From assembly GCF_009727055.1 (NCBI RefSeq), contig NC_052351.1, forward strand, positions 12,595,019 through 12,659,018: a DNA stretch of 64,000 bases, read 5' to 3'. Source of the stretch: Benincasa hispida. Taxonomy: Eukaryota > Streptophyta > Magnoliopsida > Cucurbitales > Cucurbitaceae. Made by a program: the position numbers and the translations under genes. Shown here in pieces: positions 11,777 through 24,497 of the stretch. The notes under the pieces were generated by a model, which saw only the letters and a list, made by a program, of their open reading frames with translations, was not told the origin of the DNA and made no database searches. Every line of letters begins with the position of its first letter. Position 1 is the stretch's first letter.

Positions 11777-12431
11777 TACAAAATAAATTATAAATCATGC
11801 ATTAAAAGAAATGGACCCTTTGATTATCAATCTAACATTACTTGGTTAAGCCACTTGTATTTTTTTTAGGCTAAACCATATTAAATATAATTTAACATTA
11901 AAATGAGTTAAAAAAATATCCATAAATTTTTATTTTTACTTTTGAACTTTAACTTTGTAATAATATAACACTTTGGTTGTGGGAACCCATCCTAAAGTTA
12001 TAGGTGTTTTGTATAACTTAGCCTACTTTTTAAGAATTTTTTTTAAAAGAAGAGTTTAATTTTTTTTAAAAAAAATAACCATAAGAAACTATGTTAAAAT
12101 ATTTATAGAGAAACTTAAAATTACATTCCTTGACATACATGGGTGATGGATGTGATAAATTTTGGTAAATGTAGGGGGCTAGGAAGAGGTAGGTGAGTTG
12201 GAGGTGGACCCAAATGTCACACCTAAAAGAATTATTGTGGGTTCTTTCATAAAGAGTATGAGGATACACCATTTATTATCAAAGAAAAATATGTAGCAAC
12301 TCCTTAGCACATTCATTGATCAATGGCTTTAAATTAAAATACCTCAGCCTTCTTTTTTCTTTACAATATAAAAGATAATCATATCATTGAACACAGTTCA
12401 AGAAAAATTATTTTAAATAAAAAAAACTATT

Positions 12432-12566
12432 GGAAATATTTTCAAATATAACAAAATGTCACAATCTATCCGTAATAGATATTGATAGACATCTATCAAT
12501 ATCGATACATGAGAGTAGTCTATCACTGATATAAAGTGATATTTTTCTATATTTTTAAATATTTTA
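12432..12566. mobile_element. AT-rich MITE with imperfect terminal inverted repeats
   Basis: The left arm 'caaatataacaaaatgtcac' is mirrored by 'gtgatatttttctatatttt' on the right. Between them are 'gatagacatctatcaatatc' and 'gtctatcactgat', the alternating 'tatcactgatag' text of a MITE family common in cucurbit intergenic DNA (family attribution from memory). Confidence 0.5.
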
Positions 12567-15500
12567 GTTATTTTTTTATATTTAAGAAGAGTTAGATTAC
12601 TAAAATTAAGCTAAAAATTAAAATGAAAATGAAGTATAAATATGTGGGTGGGCAATTAAAATGGATGGGAATACTGAAAATTAATGTTGAAGGGGAAATG
12701 TAAAATATATATATATATATATATATATAATGAAGAAAAAAAAGAGAGAAAGAAAGTGAGGTTGACTTTTTTGGAAAATAATTAAATGGTGGTAGAAAGG
12801 AGGGGTTCAACAACTAAATATTAAATGAGAAAGTGAAAGTTTATAATTTTATGGGAATAAAAATAATTAGGTTAAAGAAGAAGAGGAAAAAGCAGAGCCA
12901 AACATCACTTACCCACCGACTCATTTACCATTAAAACAAAAGAAAATAAAATGTGATTATTTTATAATTTGTGGTTGTGGTTAGTGAACTCCCTTAATCT
13001 TAGTATTGATTTTAAGTGCCATTAGATTTTTTTTCAACGCAAAAAATAAAAAGAAAAAACAAAGTTCTTTTTCATATCTTGTCTTTTGTTTATTTTATTT
13101 TTAAAAGAGAATCGCTTTTTCTTTTCGAAATTGCCTTTTTCTTTTCGAAATTGTCACTTATCTTCTTTCAGTCAAAAAGGAACCAAAATGTTTTGTTAAT
13201 GATCGTTTTTCTTACGACATTTGATCAAGAAAAGGAAAATTATTAATTTATACGTCATATCAATTAAAACAATAAACTAATAATTGTATAAATTTAAACC
13301 ATCAACTTTTTTTGGTATATCGTTTTGTATGGTCCTTTTTTTCACTTTTTCGTTTAAAAAACAATCGTGCAAAATTTATAATTTATATCAGTTAATTTTT
13401 CAGTTTTTATAAGTGAATCAATTTAAATTTTTAAGGAGGATAACATTAAAAATCATACACATATTAATACTCACACATGTGTAGATTTCTATAAATATGA
13501 TCGTAGAAAATAAATTATTAGAATTGATGCATGAACAAATTTTAAAAAAAAAATTGTAATTGAACATCTAAATCGATTTACATGATATAATTACAAGTCA
13601 CATACAATCTTTTTTTTTTTTTTTTGTAAACAAAACATAATAAAATGAGTAAATCGATGCACTTCTATGAAAGTTAATAATTAAATTTAAATTTTTAATT
13701 TTTTAACAACAAACTGTACTTTTATTTTTTTTAATATATATATATATATATATGGCTTTTCGTTGCTTAATGTTGTTATTATTATTATTAATTTGAATAA
13801 TGCTTAATGTTATTGGAGATCCAATTGCATGGTTCTTAATGCGGGTAATGTAAAAATTAGAGAATACTCTTTTTTTAGTTTTAAGTTTGGACAATATAAG
13901 TTTTTTTTTCCTATTTCCCTTTTTCCAGTCTAGATTAAAAAATGATTCAAATGTTGTTGAATCTTTATGTTTATATTCATGCTGATTTTTTAATGCATAA
14001 GAATCTTATTAAAACGAATTAAAAGAAAACATAATTGTATTTCATATTTTTAGTAACAGATTTAGAAATTAGATTATAATTTAAACAATTAATTTAAATA
14101 TGTTTGATAATATATTTATAAACCATTAAATTGGTTATAGTTAGCCACTAAATAATGGATGGGTATAAACTATTATTAATTGATTTATGAGCATGATTTG
14201 TGTCAACTTTTCTATATAATTATTATTTTATAATATTATATAATTATAATACATTACGTGATACATATTTTTATTAAAAAAAAAAAGTTAATTGAGTTTA
14301 TAACTTGACATGTCATATTTCTAAACAGTTTAACATTATTCAATATAATTCTACATTTTAAAATTCAAAATTCAAAATCTAGATAGCTGAAAATATAAAA
14401 TGTTACTTTTAGCATTAACATTATTTGGATCACATAATTTGAAAATAGTTTTTAGAAACAGAATCTAAATCCTCTATGTCATTAGATGTGAAAGGATAAA
14501 ATATAATTCGGTTGCGAATCAAAAGATGTCCTAATTTTGTATTAAAAAAAAAGTATCTATATTATATTTCATATGTCTTGTGACATAGGGAAAAAAAAGA
14601 AGAAGAATGTATTGATATGGTAGAAGATACAAAATTGATAATTAAGTTGATGATGGGAGGGGCAGGGTTTTTGTTGGATTTTGAGAGCTAGAGGGGGGCA
14701 TTAGGCTGGGAGGGGAACAACAACCAACCAATTGCCCTTTTTTCTAATTACAAGTAAGGGAGGCTGAAATCCCAAATACAGAGTGCTAGTGGGTTTGGCT
14801 GATTAGGGATAGGGAAATTTCTTTTGACAAAATCAAACTTTTGGACTTTACTTCCAACTCCATCTCATTATTTATTATTATTATTATTTTAATTGAACAC
14901 TATGATGATTTGAGCTATGTTAATTAAAAGTTTTTCATTTGGATCATTGTAGTGGTTTGATATCGAAAAAAATACATTTGAGTCTTTATGTGATAACAAC
15001 AATAAATTTGTAATTCATAAAAGAACATGATCTACTAGATAGAAAGATTTGCACACTGATATTATGCTTGCCATATAGCCTTCCAATGACTACGTCAGAA
15101 AGTATCACCGTGTAGCAAGTAGAGTGTTTGGGTTTTAGAATAGATTTACCTCTTTTAAAGTCACGATGATGTATTTATAGTGAATTAAGAATTCCGAGTC
15201 ATCTCGAGTCAAACCTAAATTAATCTCGAACCAAATCGGTCCAAGTATGCATTTAACATATCCCGTTCATCAATTTTGAAGACTCGACCTCGGCCTCATC
15301 CTTGGTTGAAACCAAAATCAATGAGGTTGGTTTGGGTTTCTAACCCAAATTATCCTCTTCTTGAGGCCCAAGTAGGTCGTAATATGCTTTAAGGACTTGG
15401 TCCAAATTCTACTCTACTCACGCCTTAATTAGGTCTTAAAGAGTGGTTTTTTGGTTCGAATTTCGTCTTTTTTTTATTGGATAATTTGCAAACTTCATAA

Positions 15501-16030
15501 AGTCGTTTAATGTCATTTAGTCCAAAAACATCCATAACAATAATTTTATCAAATTTTATCGATGTAATTGGATATAAATTACTTATATATCATTACAAAA
15601 TATTGTCATATTTTAATATCCTATCATTCTATCGCTATATCCGAAGCCAATCTATACTACATAGTTTGATAAATTTTTTTTAAAAAGAATGAGTAGTCAT
15701 GCATACTTAATTTCGTTAAGATATTTTAATTTAGTTAACTTATACCCTTATCATTTAGCCTATATGTATTGTCAAAAGTATTTAAAAGAAATTAAAAATG
15801 TCAATTACAAATAAAATAAAATATAATATAATACTAACTAATTAAAATCGATGTTCTGGTTTGTTCTTAGTGAAAAGATGAATGAGTCTAAGCGGCAAAA
15901 CATTAGGTTAGAAAAAATGTGAATGGACTTTAAATGGATTCAATTTTTATTTCAAGTGTCTAAGATTTAAGAATGATTCTTTTAATAAATATTCACATTA
16001 ATTTTTATTGTTAACATTAAACAAAGATCA
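12567..16030. other. Intergenic DNA, no gene seen
   Basis: TA microsatellites lie at 12704-12730 and 13733-13753. A locally less AT-rich patch at about 14640-14830 (ggggcagggttttt, agaggggggcattagg) has no open frame or domain. A degenerate repeat-like patch at 15050-15440 contains 'gactcgacctcggcctcatc', suggesting old transposon sequence. Confidence 0.4.
12704..12730. repeat. (TA)n microsatellite
   Basis: About 13 consecutive TA units. A second, shorter one lies at 13733-13753. Confidence 0.9.
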
Positions 16031-16033
16031 AAA

Positions 16034-16125
16034 CGAGCATAATTCAATTGATATATAAATATATTAATAACTCAAAGTCTATGGTTCGAAATTCGAATCC
16101 CCTATCCACATTGTAAAAAAAATAT
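16034..16125 (+). mobile_element. tRNA-derived SINE remnant
   Basis: An A-box-like 'gagcataattcaattgata' is followed 30-40 bp later by a B-box-like 'ggttcgaaattcgaatcc', then 'ccacattgtaaaaaaaa'. The B box carries a local duplication of 'ttcgaa'. 'atcaaa' flanks both sides (about 16028 and 16127), a possible target-site duplication. It cannot fold as a tRNA, so I call a SINE. Confidence 0.5.
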
Positions 16126-17382
16126 TAAATCAAATTTTACTAATTATTTATCACTATTAAGATTATCTTCAAAAATAATAAAGTAAGCATTAGCAAAAAT
16201 AGACTAACTTGAAATTCAACTCAAAAGTAAAAAGTAAAAATGTAATATTATGAAACTTAGAGATGATCCAAATGAAATATAAATTTGAAATTCATTAATA
16301 AAATAAAATGTTAAATAAAATAATATTTAATATTTAGAGATGGGATATTTTTTTAATAAGAAAATAGATTAATAAAATGAGGTTATAATTTTAAGAACTA
16401 CTTCACCAGGACCATCAAAGATATGTAGAAAAAAAGAAGTTTCAAAGTGACATTAAACAAACCTAAGACTTTTGGAAGCATCCATTTGATTCGAATATAT
16501 TTATGTTTTGCCTAACCAACCATATGGTCAATTGAAATGTTAAAAAGTAAGCAAACAAAATAATTGAACACTTTAACCAACATTGAAATGTCTTGGAATT
16601 TCCCAAACCCATAAAATATTTACACCTTAGTATTGTCACGTATGCACATGCTTGATTATTTAAATATTATACATATTTTATATTTGCCCAAATTCGTGTC
16701 TAATCATTGTGGGTAGTGGACTACAAAACTTAGTATTCTAGATTTTACACTCAACTTTATATTCAAACCAAAAAAAATAAAATGTCTTTTTAGAAATGAA
16801 ATCACCAACCTATATGGGCGTCATAATTGAATCCGTGTGGTGTAAATTCAAATTTGATAATTAAGACTTTTACCTAAACTCCCACACTACTTTATAGTTC
16901 CTAATAAGCATTTTTTTAAATATCAAGAGTGTTCATATTAACCTTTTTAGCAATTATTATAGTCTAGAAGCATTGTCGAAAAATTCTAGAGTGTTTGGCA
17001 GTAAAATGAAATAATTAGATTGGTTAATAATCATTTTTTCAATAATCAGTCAAGAGAAAAAAAATAATCTGAAATGATTCAATTTTCCAACTCTTTTACC
17101 TTAAAGCTAATTTGGCTGACATAAAGTATAAATCGTCGACCAAGAGGATCAAAAGTGAATATGATAGACTGAAAAATCAAGCCGATCAACTGAATCGAAG
17201 TCGGTCGGTTGATATCAGTTTGGAAAAATTTCAAAAAAAAAAAGTTAAAAGAGATCAATAGACTTTATTCCTCGACGGTCTAGGTCAGTTTGAATATTTA
17301 CTAAATCGATCATAGTTGGTTCGACGACGATTTGATAAAAAACTAACTCCAATCGACCGATGCTCATCTCTAAAGAAGACAC

Positions 17383-17450
17383 AGGTTCAAATCTCTTGCG
17401 TATATATGTTGAGCTAAAAAATAAACAAATAAATAAATAACTATTCTAAA
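17383..17450 (+). mobile_element. SINE tail fragment
   Basis: 'acaggttcaaatctcttgcg' (B-box-like), then 'gttgagctaaaaaataaac' with AAAT repeats, the 3' part of a tRNA-derived SINE. No A box is detectable upstream. Confidence 0.35.
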
Positions 17451-19729
17451 ACCTTAATCATGCTATAATTACAAATTTGCCCTCAAAGTTAAAGCTTACA
17501 ATCTCTTATTGTTCCTTTCTTTTTATGATAATCTGGCATTTGTAAATTAATTTACACAACCAAACAAAATTGTGATAAAAATCAATTTTAGAAGAATATG
17601 TAACCATTGATGATTTTTTTTTAAAAAAAAAAAAAAAATTGTATATTTTTAAAAATTATTTAAACTAATAGGTATGTCAAATTCATCGTAAAATAAAAAA
17701 AGCATTAAATTAATATTATACTATTTAAGTTAGATGCGGATTTTGATTTTTTGTACTATTTAATATTATACTATTTGAGTTAGATGCTCTAAATTAACCC
17801 TTGTCTAGGATTGTGTTTGTAACTATATATTATAATTTATACAAGTTAGATGTGGATTTTGTGTTTAAGTTGAGATTCTCTTGTAAGATTAGGACTTGTC
17901 TTATTTTTCTAGTGATGATATAACAATCTTTATTTTCTTACAAGGGTACAAGTAAATGTTTAGGAAATGAATTTTTTTGTCCCTAATTGTAATTTCACAT
18001 TTTTTTTCTGATAAAAACAACACAATTGCCCAAGAGATTTATTATTACATTATTTTTTTTGCTTTTCTTTCTTTCTCAACATTAATGTGCCCAACAACCA
18101 ATGATTGAAAAGCCACAACCCAAATGTTGTATATTGGCCATGTTTCAAGATTTATATGGAAAAAAACAAAATATATTTTTCAACTTTTAGTACATAATAT
18201 TTATCATTATTACACTATAATTCGAATTTGCATCTACATTTTATTTAATAGAAGCAATTTAGAAAGAGGAGCCATAAATAAAGTACTAAATTAAGAGGAG
18301 CACTCAAAAAATTGTCACTTTCTAATCAAATTTTCCTTTTCTAAATTAATATATATACATTTAAATACATCTACCCATTTTCTATGCAAGGTCTAACAAT
18401 AAATTTGTCACATATAACCAAAAAAATTTTTTGAAATACGCTACATTCAAGTATTACTCTTCTAAATTTTTCAACTCAAAATATTCTTCTCAAAATATAT
18501 ATATATATATATTAATGTGCATTAAATTGTATGATTGTATGGCTCTACCGTTATTTTAGAGTTGGAGAGATGGGCATTTAATTCAAGAACCCTACACGAC
18601 TATTCACATACACTTTGATTGACTGAGTGAAAAACATTTTTTCTCACTTTGAAAAATACAAATAGAGTTGAACAAACTATTTTTTAAAATAGAAAACAGT
18701 TATCATTTATATTGAAGAGAAAATTACATTTTTAGTCCTCGAATTTTCAGAAATAATGTATATTTGGTCTCTGTAGTTTCAATTTGGTTATTTTAGTCTC
18801 TCATTCTTAAGAAAATAGATTTAAAATTAGATGACTCTTTATGTTTTCTACCAATTAAGTAATTTTTAAAAATTATTTTAAACACATATTTAAGTTTTTG
18901 GAACTCTTACATTCGAGGCAATAAATCTTTTATCTATTGATACGTTGTATCCACTAAACTATTTAGAATTAGTTTATATTTTATTTTTTAAAAATATTTT
19001 CTTTTATGAAATATTGATCAAATCATTACCATTACAATATAAAATATGAATGTTCAAATTAAATTTAAAACTGTGGTTTTTAAAAAGGTTTTGAATTAAT
19101 AGCACAATTATTTGTAGTTTTGATGTTTATTATTTTAAATATTTAAGTTTTTTTCATATATATTATGTTTTAGGTCGATCATTGATAAAATTAATTTAAA
19201 TAATATATTTTAAAATAACTCATAATAAAAGTGATAAAACGATTACATTCTTAAGATAACTTGATTGGTCAAAAGATTATATATTTCTTTTTAAATTTTA
19301 GTCTCGTAGAATTCAATAAAGTAAAATAATATTTTGCTTAGTCTTAAACTAAGCTTTCATATATAGAATAAGTAAGTTAATATTTTTAAAAGATGAAAAA
19401 CGGATAACTAAAAATTAAAGATCAAGTCATAATAGATTTAGAATATAATATAATAACAATAATGTTGGTTTATTATGATATTTACTAAATACTATCTAAT
19501 TTTTTTTATGGTCCACAAAGTTATTTCAATTATATTAACTTTCAAGCTCTAAAAAATTATAAAGTCCTTCAATTAACTTTTCTTTCTCTTTAGTAGACAT
19601 TTGACCTAATTAATTATTCACAAGTAGAATGCTCAAAATTTTCTCCTTTGCAAGATTTTAATATAAAAATATATTTGAAACCATACATATATCATCCAAT
19701 CCATTTCATATTGTCTAAAATTCAAAATT

Positions 19730-20030
19730 TTATGGAAGTGAGTTTTTATATTTAAATTCAATGCAATGATAATTGTTGGAGATTATGTATCTTGTGAAAT
19801 CAAATGAATTTTATTAAAGTGAGTTATTATATTCAAATACAATGCGATAAAATAAAACAAATGAATTTTATTTGATTGTGTTATTATAATATACAATTCA
19901 ATAAGATAAAACAAAATTTAAAATAGTGAAAGTTAAGGTAAAAGAAATATTGTGAATATCGTGTAACTTATGAAATCAAATTAATTTTGTTGAGGTGGGT
20001 ATTCAAATCTAAATACATTGCAATAAAATT
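19730..20030 (+). repeat. Degenerate tandem repeat (60-100 bp units)
   Basis: Variants of 'tgaaatcaaatgaatttta' followed by 'agtgagttattatattcaaa' and 'acaatgcgataaaa' recur about four times with irregular spacing. Confidence 0.45.
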
Positions 20031-20035
20031 TTAAA

Positions 20036-20068
20036 AAAGAAAAGAAAAGAAAAGAAAAGAAAAGAAAA
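20036..20068. repeat. (AAAAG)n microsatellite
   Basis: Six consecutive AAAAG units with slight decay at the 3' end. Confidence 0.85.
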
Positions 20069-20424
20069 AAAAGAAAAAATTGAGTAAAAAACAAGTCAAT
20101 GGATCCCACAATCTATGAAATCAAGGGAGAGAAGTAATGGTACCTTATTTGATTATTTAGCAGTTTTATTTGTTTCATTCCCTCCCTCTCCCCACATGGT
20201 GGTTTTTCTTTTCAATTTTCATGCAAAATAAGAAAGGCAAGAAAAATTGAATGAGTCACTAAAATTTAGAATAAATAAATTTAAATAAATCGTATACACT
20301 TAACCCAATTATAATCGAAATATATACAATAAATAAATTGCCCCCAATTTGAATCAATCATTCCAATGGAGTCAATATAGGCAGACACCAATCATCAAAC
20401 ACCTTTGAAATTAAAATCTCATCC

Positions 20425-20810
20425 CTCCATGTAAATAAACTCCTAGCTAAATCAAATTCCTCAATAACTCAAAATCAAGAGACAAACAAACACATTTCAA
20501 TACAACATTCAAATAAAATTACATCTTGTGAATATCCATTATCTATATGTATTGAGGAGATATTTCTATTATTCCGCATTTGGATTTTTCCATATAAATA
20601 AACTTCTAAATCAAATCCCTCGAAAATCTAAAAACAAATAAATAAATTTTACACCTGTTACGAAAATCCATTATCCACATAGATAATTGAGAAGATTTTT
20701 TTCGTCGTTTCACATTTGAGTTTTTTTTTTATATAAATAAATTTCTAAATCAAAACTTTTCAAAATCTAAAAACAAACGAATAAATTTTAATATAATATC
20801 CAAAAGAGCA
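20425..20810 (+). repeat. Three-copy degenerate tandem repeat (~140-160 bp)
   Basis: 't(a/g)taaataaa(c/t)t' with 'ctaaatcaaa' recurs at about 20430, 20592 and 20731, each followed by 'aaaatctaaaaacaaa' or a variant and 'atccattatc'. Confidence 0.45.
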
Positions 20811-21866
20811 AAATAATATAATAATGGTTTGGAATCACTCTACCAAATATTTATTATTCACGTGCAAAATGCTCACGCTAAGAAGATTTCTTCTATTATT
20901 CATCATTTAAGCGTTTGGATTGACAATCTATATTTATTCAACTTTTTCAAAGTGGTCTATTGACCTTATTCCTCTTGGATTTCTTCAATTTATTAATGAA
21001 GTAAAGATGGTCGAAGAGAGAGTTGAATGCCCGTGACCAAAGCTTGGACGCCAAATGGAAGAAGTTATAGATTTGTGCCTATTTGTATCTCTTGGATAAA
21101 AGGTTTCGTTTGAGTTGTGCTGTTTTGTAAATGAGGTGTCTTTCTATAGAAGATTTAATTGGAAAAGTCACTTCTACTATTTTTCAAACGGACACCTACA
21201 CTAAAAAAGTCACAACCATTCGACAATATAGAAATTTATGAAAAATATAAGGATAAAAGGGATAGGTAAAGATTCTCCCTACATAGTCATTTTTAATATA
21301 TATATATATATATATACACACACGTTAATGAAAACATATTTTTTAATTATAAAATTTTTAGTATATTTTGTTTGTAAGGGACAAGTTTCAAAATATTCTT
21401 TTTAATCCCAAATATTTACTACAAAATGTTTTATTTTGTGCCATCTAGAATTTACCAACTCAATTTCTGAAAAAAGAAAAAAAGTTCCACAAATTCAATG
21501 CTTACCTTATTTTGCTATGTTCTTATGCGAGCACTAATGACTAATACATATATCTTGTCGTTTGAGAAATTTATACACAAGAATTAGAGTACAGAAAGAA
21601 ATATTACAGAAAGGAAAGAACTAAAGTTAAGCCGTAATATTGACCAAATTACATAGTTGAGGCTTAAATTAAGGTAACATATCTAAAATCATATTGTTCA
21701 TTTGTTAAACAATTTGACACAAATTCAAGATAAAAGAAATAAAATATGTCGGTTTTTAGTATAAAAAAAATTAAAATAAATATTTTAAAATTTCAAGGAA
21801 AAAAACATTTTTTTTAAAAAAAAAGAAATTGAAAGTAAAAAATAATAATAATAATTATAATAATAA

Positions 21867-22369
21867 GGTTTAAATTAGATTTTGACCTTAAACTTTGGAT
21901 CTTATTTTATTTTAGTATCTAAACTTTTAAAAATGACCGTTCTAGTCCTTAAACTTTTAAAAGTTGTTTAATTTGGTCCCTATTATTAAGATTTTTTAAA
22001 ACTATTTGATGAAATTGCATACATCTAGCATGTGGTGAACAAAATGAAAGTGAAGTAAAATGCTTACAACCAACTCGTAAAAATACCAAACAATCAAAAT
22101 CTCGAATATAAAATTACTTTTGAGTTCTTCTATAAAAAATCATTTTGCCATCTAATTCAAAATCAAAATCCTATATTTTTAGTGTGACTAACTTATTTGG
22201 TAGCCTAGTCATATAAAAATTCAAGTCATCTCATCATTTTGTTTGAAAGTTAATAGAATTTTAATAGTAAAGATTAAAGTAAGTATATTCTAAAAGTTAG
22301 GATTTGACACTTAACATTTTTAAAAGTTTAGAAACCAAAACAGAATTGAACCAAAATAAGATTTAAACT
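21867..22369. mobile_element. Mutator-like MITE, long inverted repeats
   Basis: 503 bp. The left end GGTTTAAATTAGATTTTGACC mirrors the reverse complement of the right end, AGTTTAAATCTTATTTTGG. The similarity extends inward ('tatctaaacttttaaaaatg' against 'catttttaaaagtttagaaa'). Flanks TAATAATAA and TAATAATTA match 8 of 9, though this is low-complexity sequence. Confidence 0.55.
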
Positions 22370-24463
22370 TAATAATTAATGATGATGATGGTTGCTATTG
22401 AGAGGTTGAAAATCTGATATGGAAATCTGTTGGATGTATACGATCCGATAATAGGAGCAAACAAAATCTCAATCCAGTGAATTAAATGTTGATTAATTAG
22501 AATAAAGTGTCTTTTAATCACAGTGCAATTAGGGTGATTGACAGCTAAGCATGTTTGGCCGATACCATACGAAACCATATAAATTAAACCACTTAATTTC
22601 AATAATTAATTCCACAATGTTGTGTGGTTGGTGCTTCTATCTTTTTTTTTTCTTTTTTAATTTTTAATGAGTACTTTCTATTTTTCTTTTGCTAATATGA
22701 AACGGAAACAATTTATATTTAATGTCCCCATTGATTATATCATCATCGTGGAAGCGTCTTTATTAAGAAATCGACATTACCAACCAATTTTTTTTTAAGT
22801 TGTTTTTATTTATATCTTCTTTTCTTAACGTCATGAAAATTAATATATTAATTTCTTTTGTTTGTGCATTTTCTTAGGCAAACAATCCTCCACCTAATCT
22901 CTACTTTCCAATGATGGTGGTGAGATCTTTGTTGATTATTGGTACGATGATATTGAATCATAGTATAATCGACATAAAATAAGAACATAAATAATAAGAT
23001 AAAACAATAAAAATATTTAGTAAAAAAATAACGGTCTAAGTATGAATGTAGAAGAGAGAGTTGGTCCAAGTCAAAACCTAAATCGATGTGTTTAATCGAA
23101 ATCGGACTCAACCAAATAACTAATGGGACATATCTTGTGTATGTCCCACCCCAAAGCATCACCCTAAGACTAAAATAGATCGACCTTGACCATATACGAA
23201 ATAGGCTACACCCCTCAATCCAATGAGATGAAAATTATCCCAAAGCAACTCTGAAACTCTATTGAGACAATTTAAGTCAATCACTCCTATAAAATACATC
23301 ATTAAAGTTTTAGGTAAAGTAAACTTCTATAAAATACATCATTATTGACTTAGGTAAAATAAGATTATTTTTCACTCACAAATTCTTAGCTTGTTGCACT
23401 TATTCACTTTTTGACTTAAGCATTAGAACTTGTGTGAAAAACATCATATCGATGTGCATGTATTTCTATTTTGTAGAATATTTTAGTTCTCTTTCTTGTC
23501 AAATAAATTTATCGTTTATCATCACGTGAAGGTTATATACATTTTATTCCGTTCAAATTTTGGCATGAATGATAATTACTATTTAAATAATTTTTTGTGT
23601 TGTTTGTGGTAAGTTGAAATTAATTTAATCGAGGATGGTGCCTTTTGTTGGGAAACCGGACCGGCCTTCCCTCATTTCACCTTTCTATCTTATTTTATCG
23701 ATATTTAATATTTATAATATTTTATTTAATTTTAATTTTATAAATAACTTTGTCAACGAGATAAAAAGTATGTTATGAAATATATGATGTGACACAAAAT
23801 GTGCATTTATTATATCGTATAGAGCGGATATACCTATTTAATAATTTAATATCTCCACCATATGTAATAAATTAATAACTCGTTCTAACATGCCACGTGT
23901 ATGACTTGAAATTCTCATATTTTATCAAATCATTATTTGAACAAGATAAATTAAATTAAAAATAGAGAAATGAGAGGCAGAGCTAAAACAAACGTATTAA
24001 AAATAGGAGATTTCATAAATAGTAGCATAATATTGTGCATTTTCAAATACGTGTTTAATAATATATCTATTAAGAAAAGAAAATTGTATCATTCACAGAT
24101 TTTAATAAAAGTTTTCAAATTATTATTTTACAATATTATATAATATATGACGTGTTATGTTGTGTATATTTACACTCAAATTAATGAAATTAGTCTATGG
24201 CATGATATAATATGTATTTGTATCAAATGTTTTTTTCCCTCTCTTTTTTGTGTAATTTTATATTTCAGTTTTCAAATTTAAACTATGAATACACTAAAAA
24301 AAATATCTTCATAGCTTCAACTATAGAAATTACATATTTTTTTTAAAAAAATCCACCAAGTTCACATTGATTGGTTCCTTTTGATTCAGCATAAATAGCA
24401 TCAATTAAAAAAAAAAAAAAAAAAAAAAAGGAAATTGCCCACTTAGGCCCTTAAACTTAAAAA

Positions 24464-24497
<34 letters not shown>

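Larger units (their letters stand above)
16126..21866. other. Intergenic DNA, no gene seen
   Basis: AT-rich with no long open frames. It contains SINE and tandem-repeat remnants listed separately, a repeat-like patch rich in 'gatcgaccg' or 'cggtcgg' words at 17130-17370, and (TA)n followed by (CA)n at about 21296-21325. Confidence 0.4.

Noticed and set aside
16070..16110. tRNA gene suggested by a ggttcgaaattcgaatcc box
   Set aside because: No cloverleaf can be drawn and an A-rich tail follows; called a SINE remnant instead.
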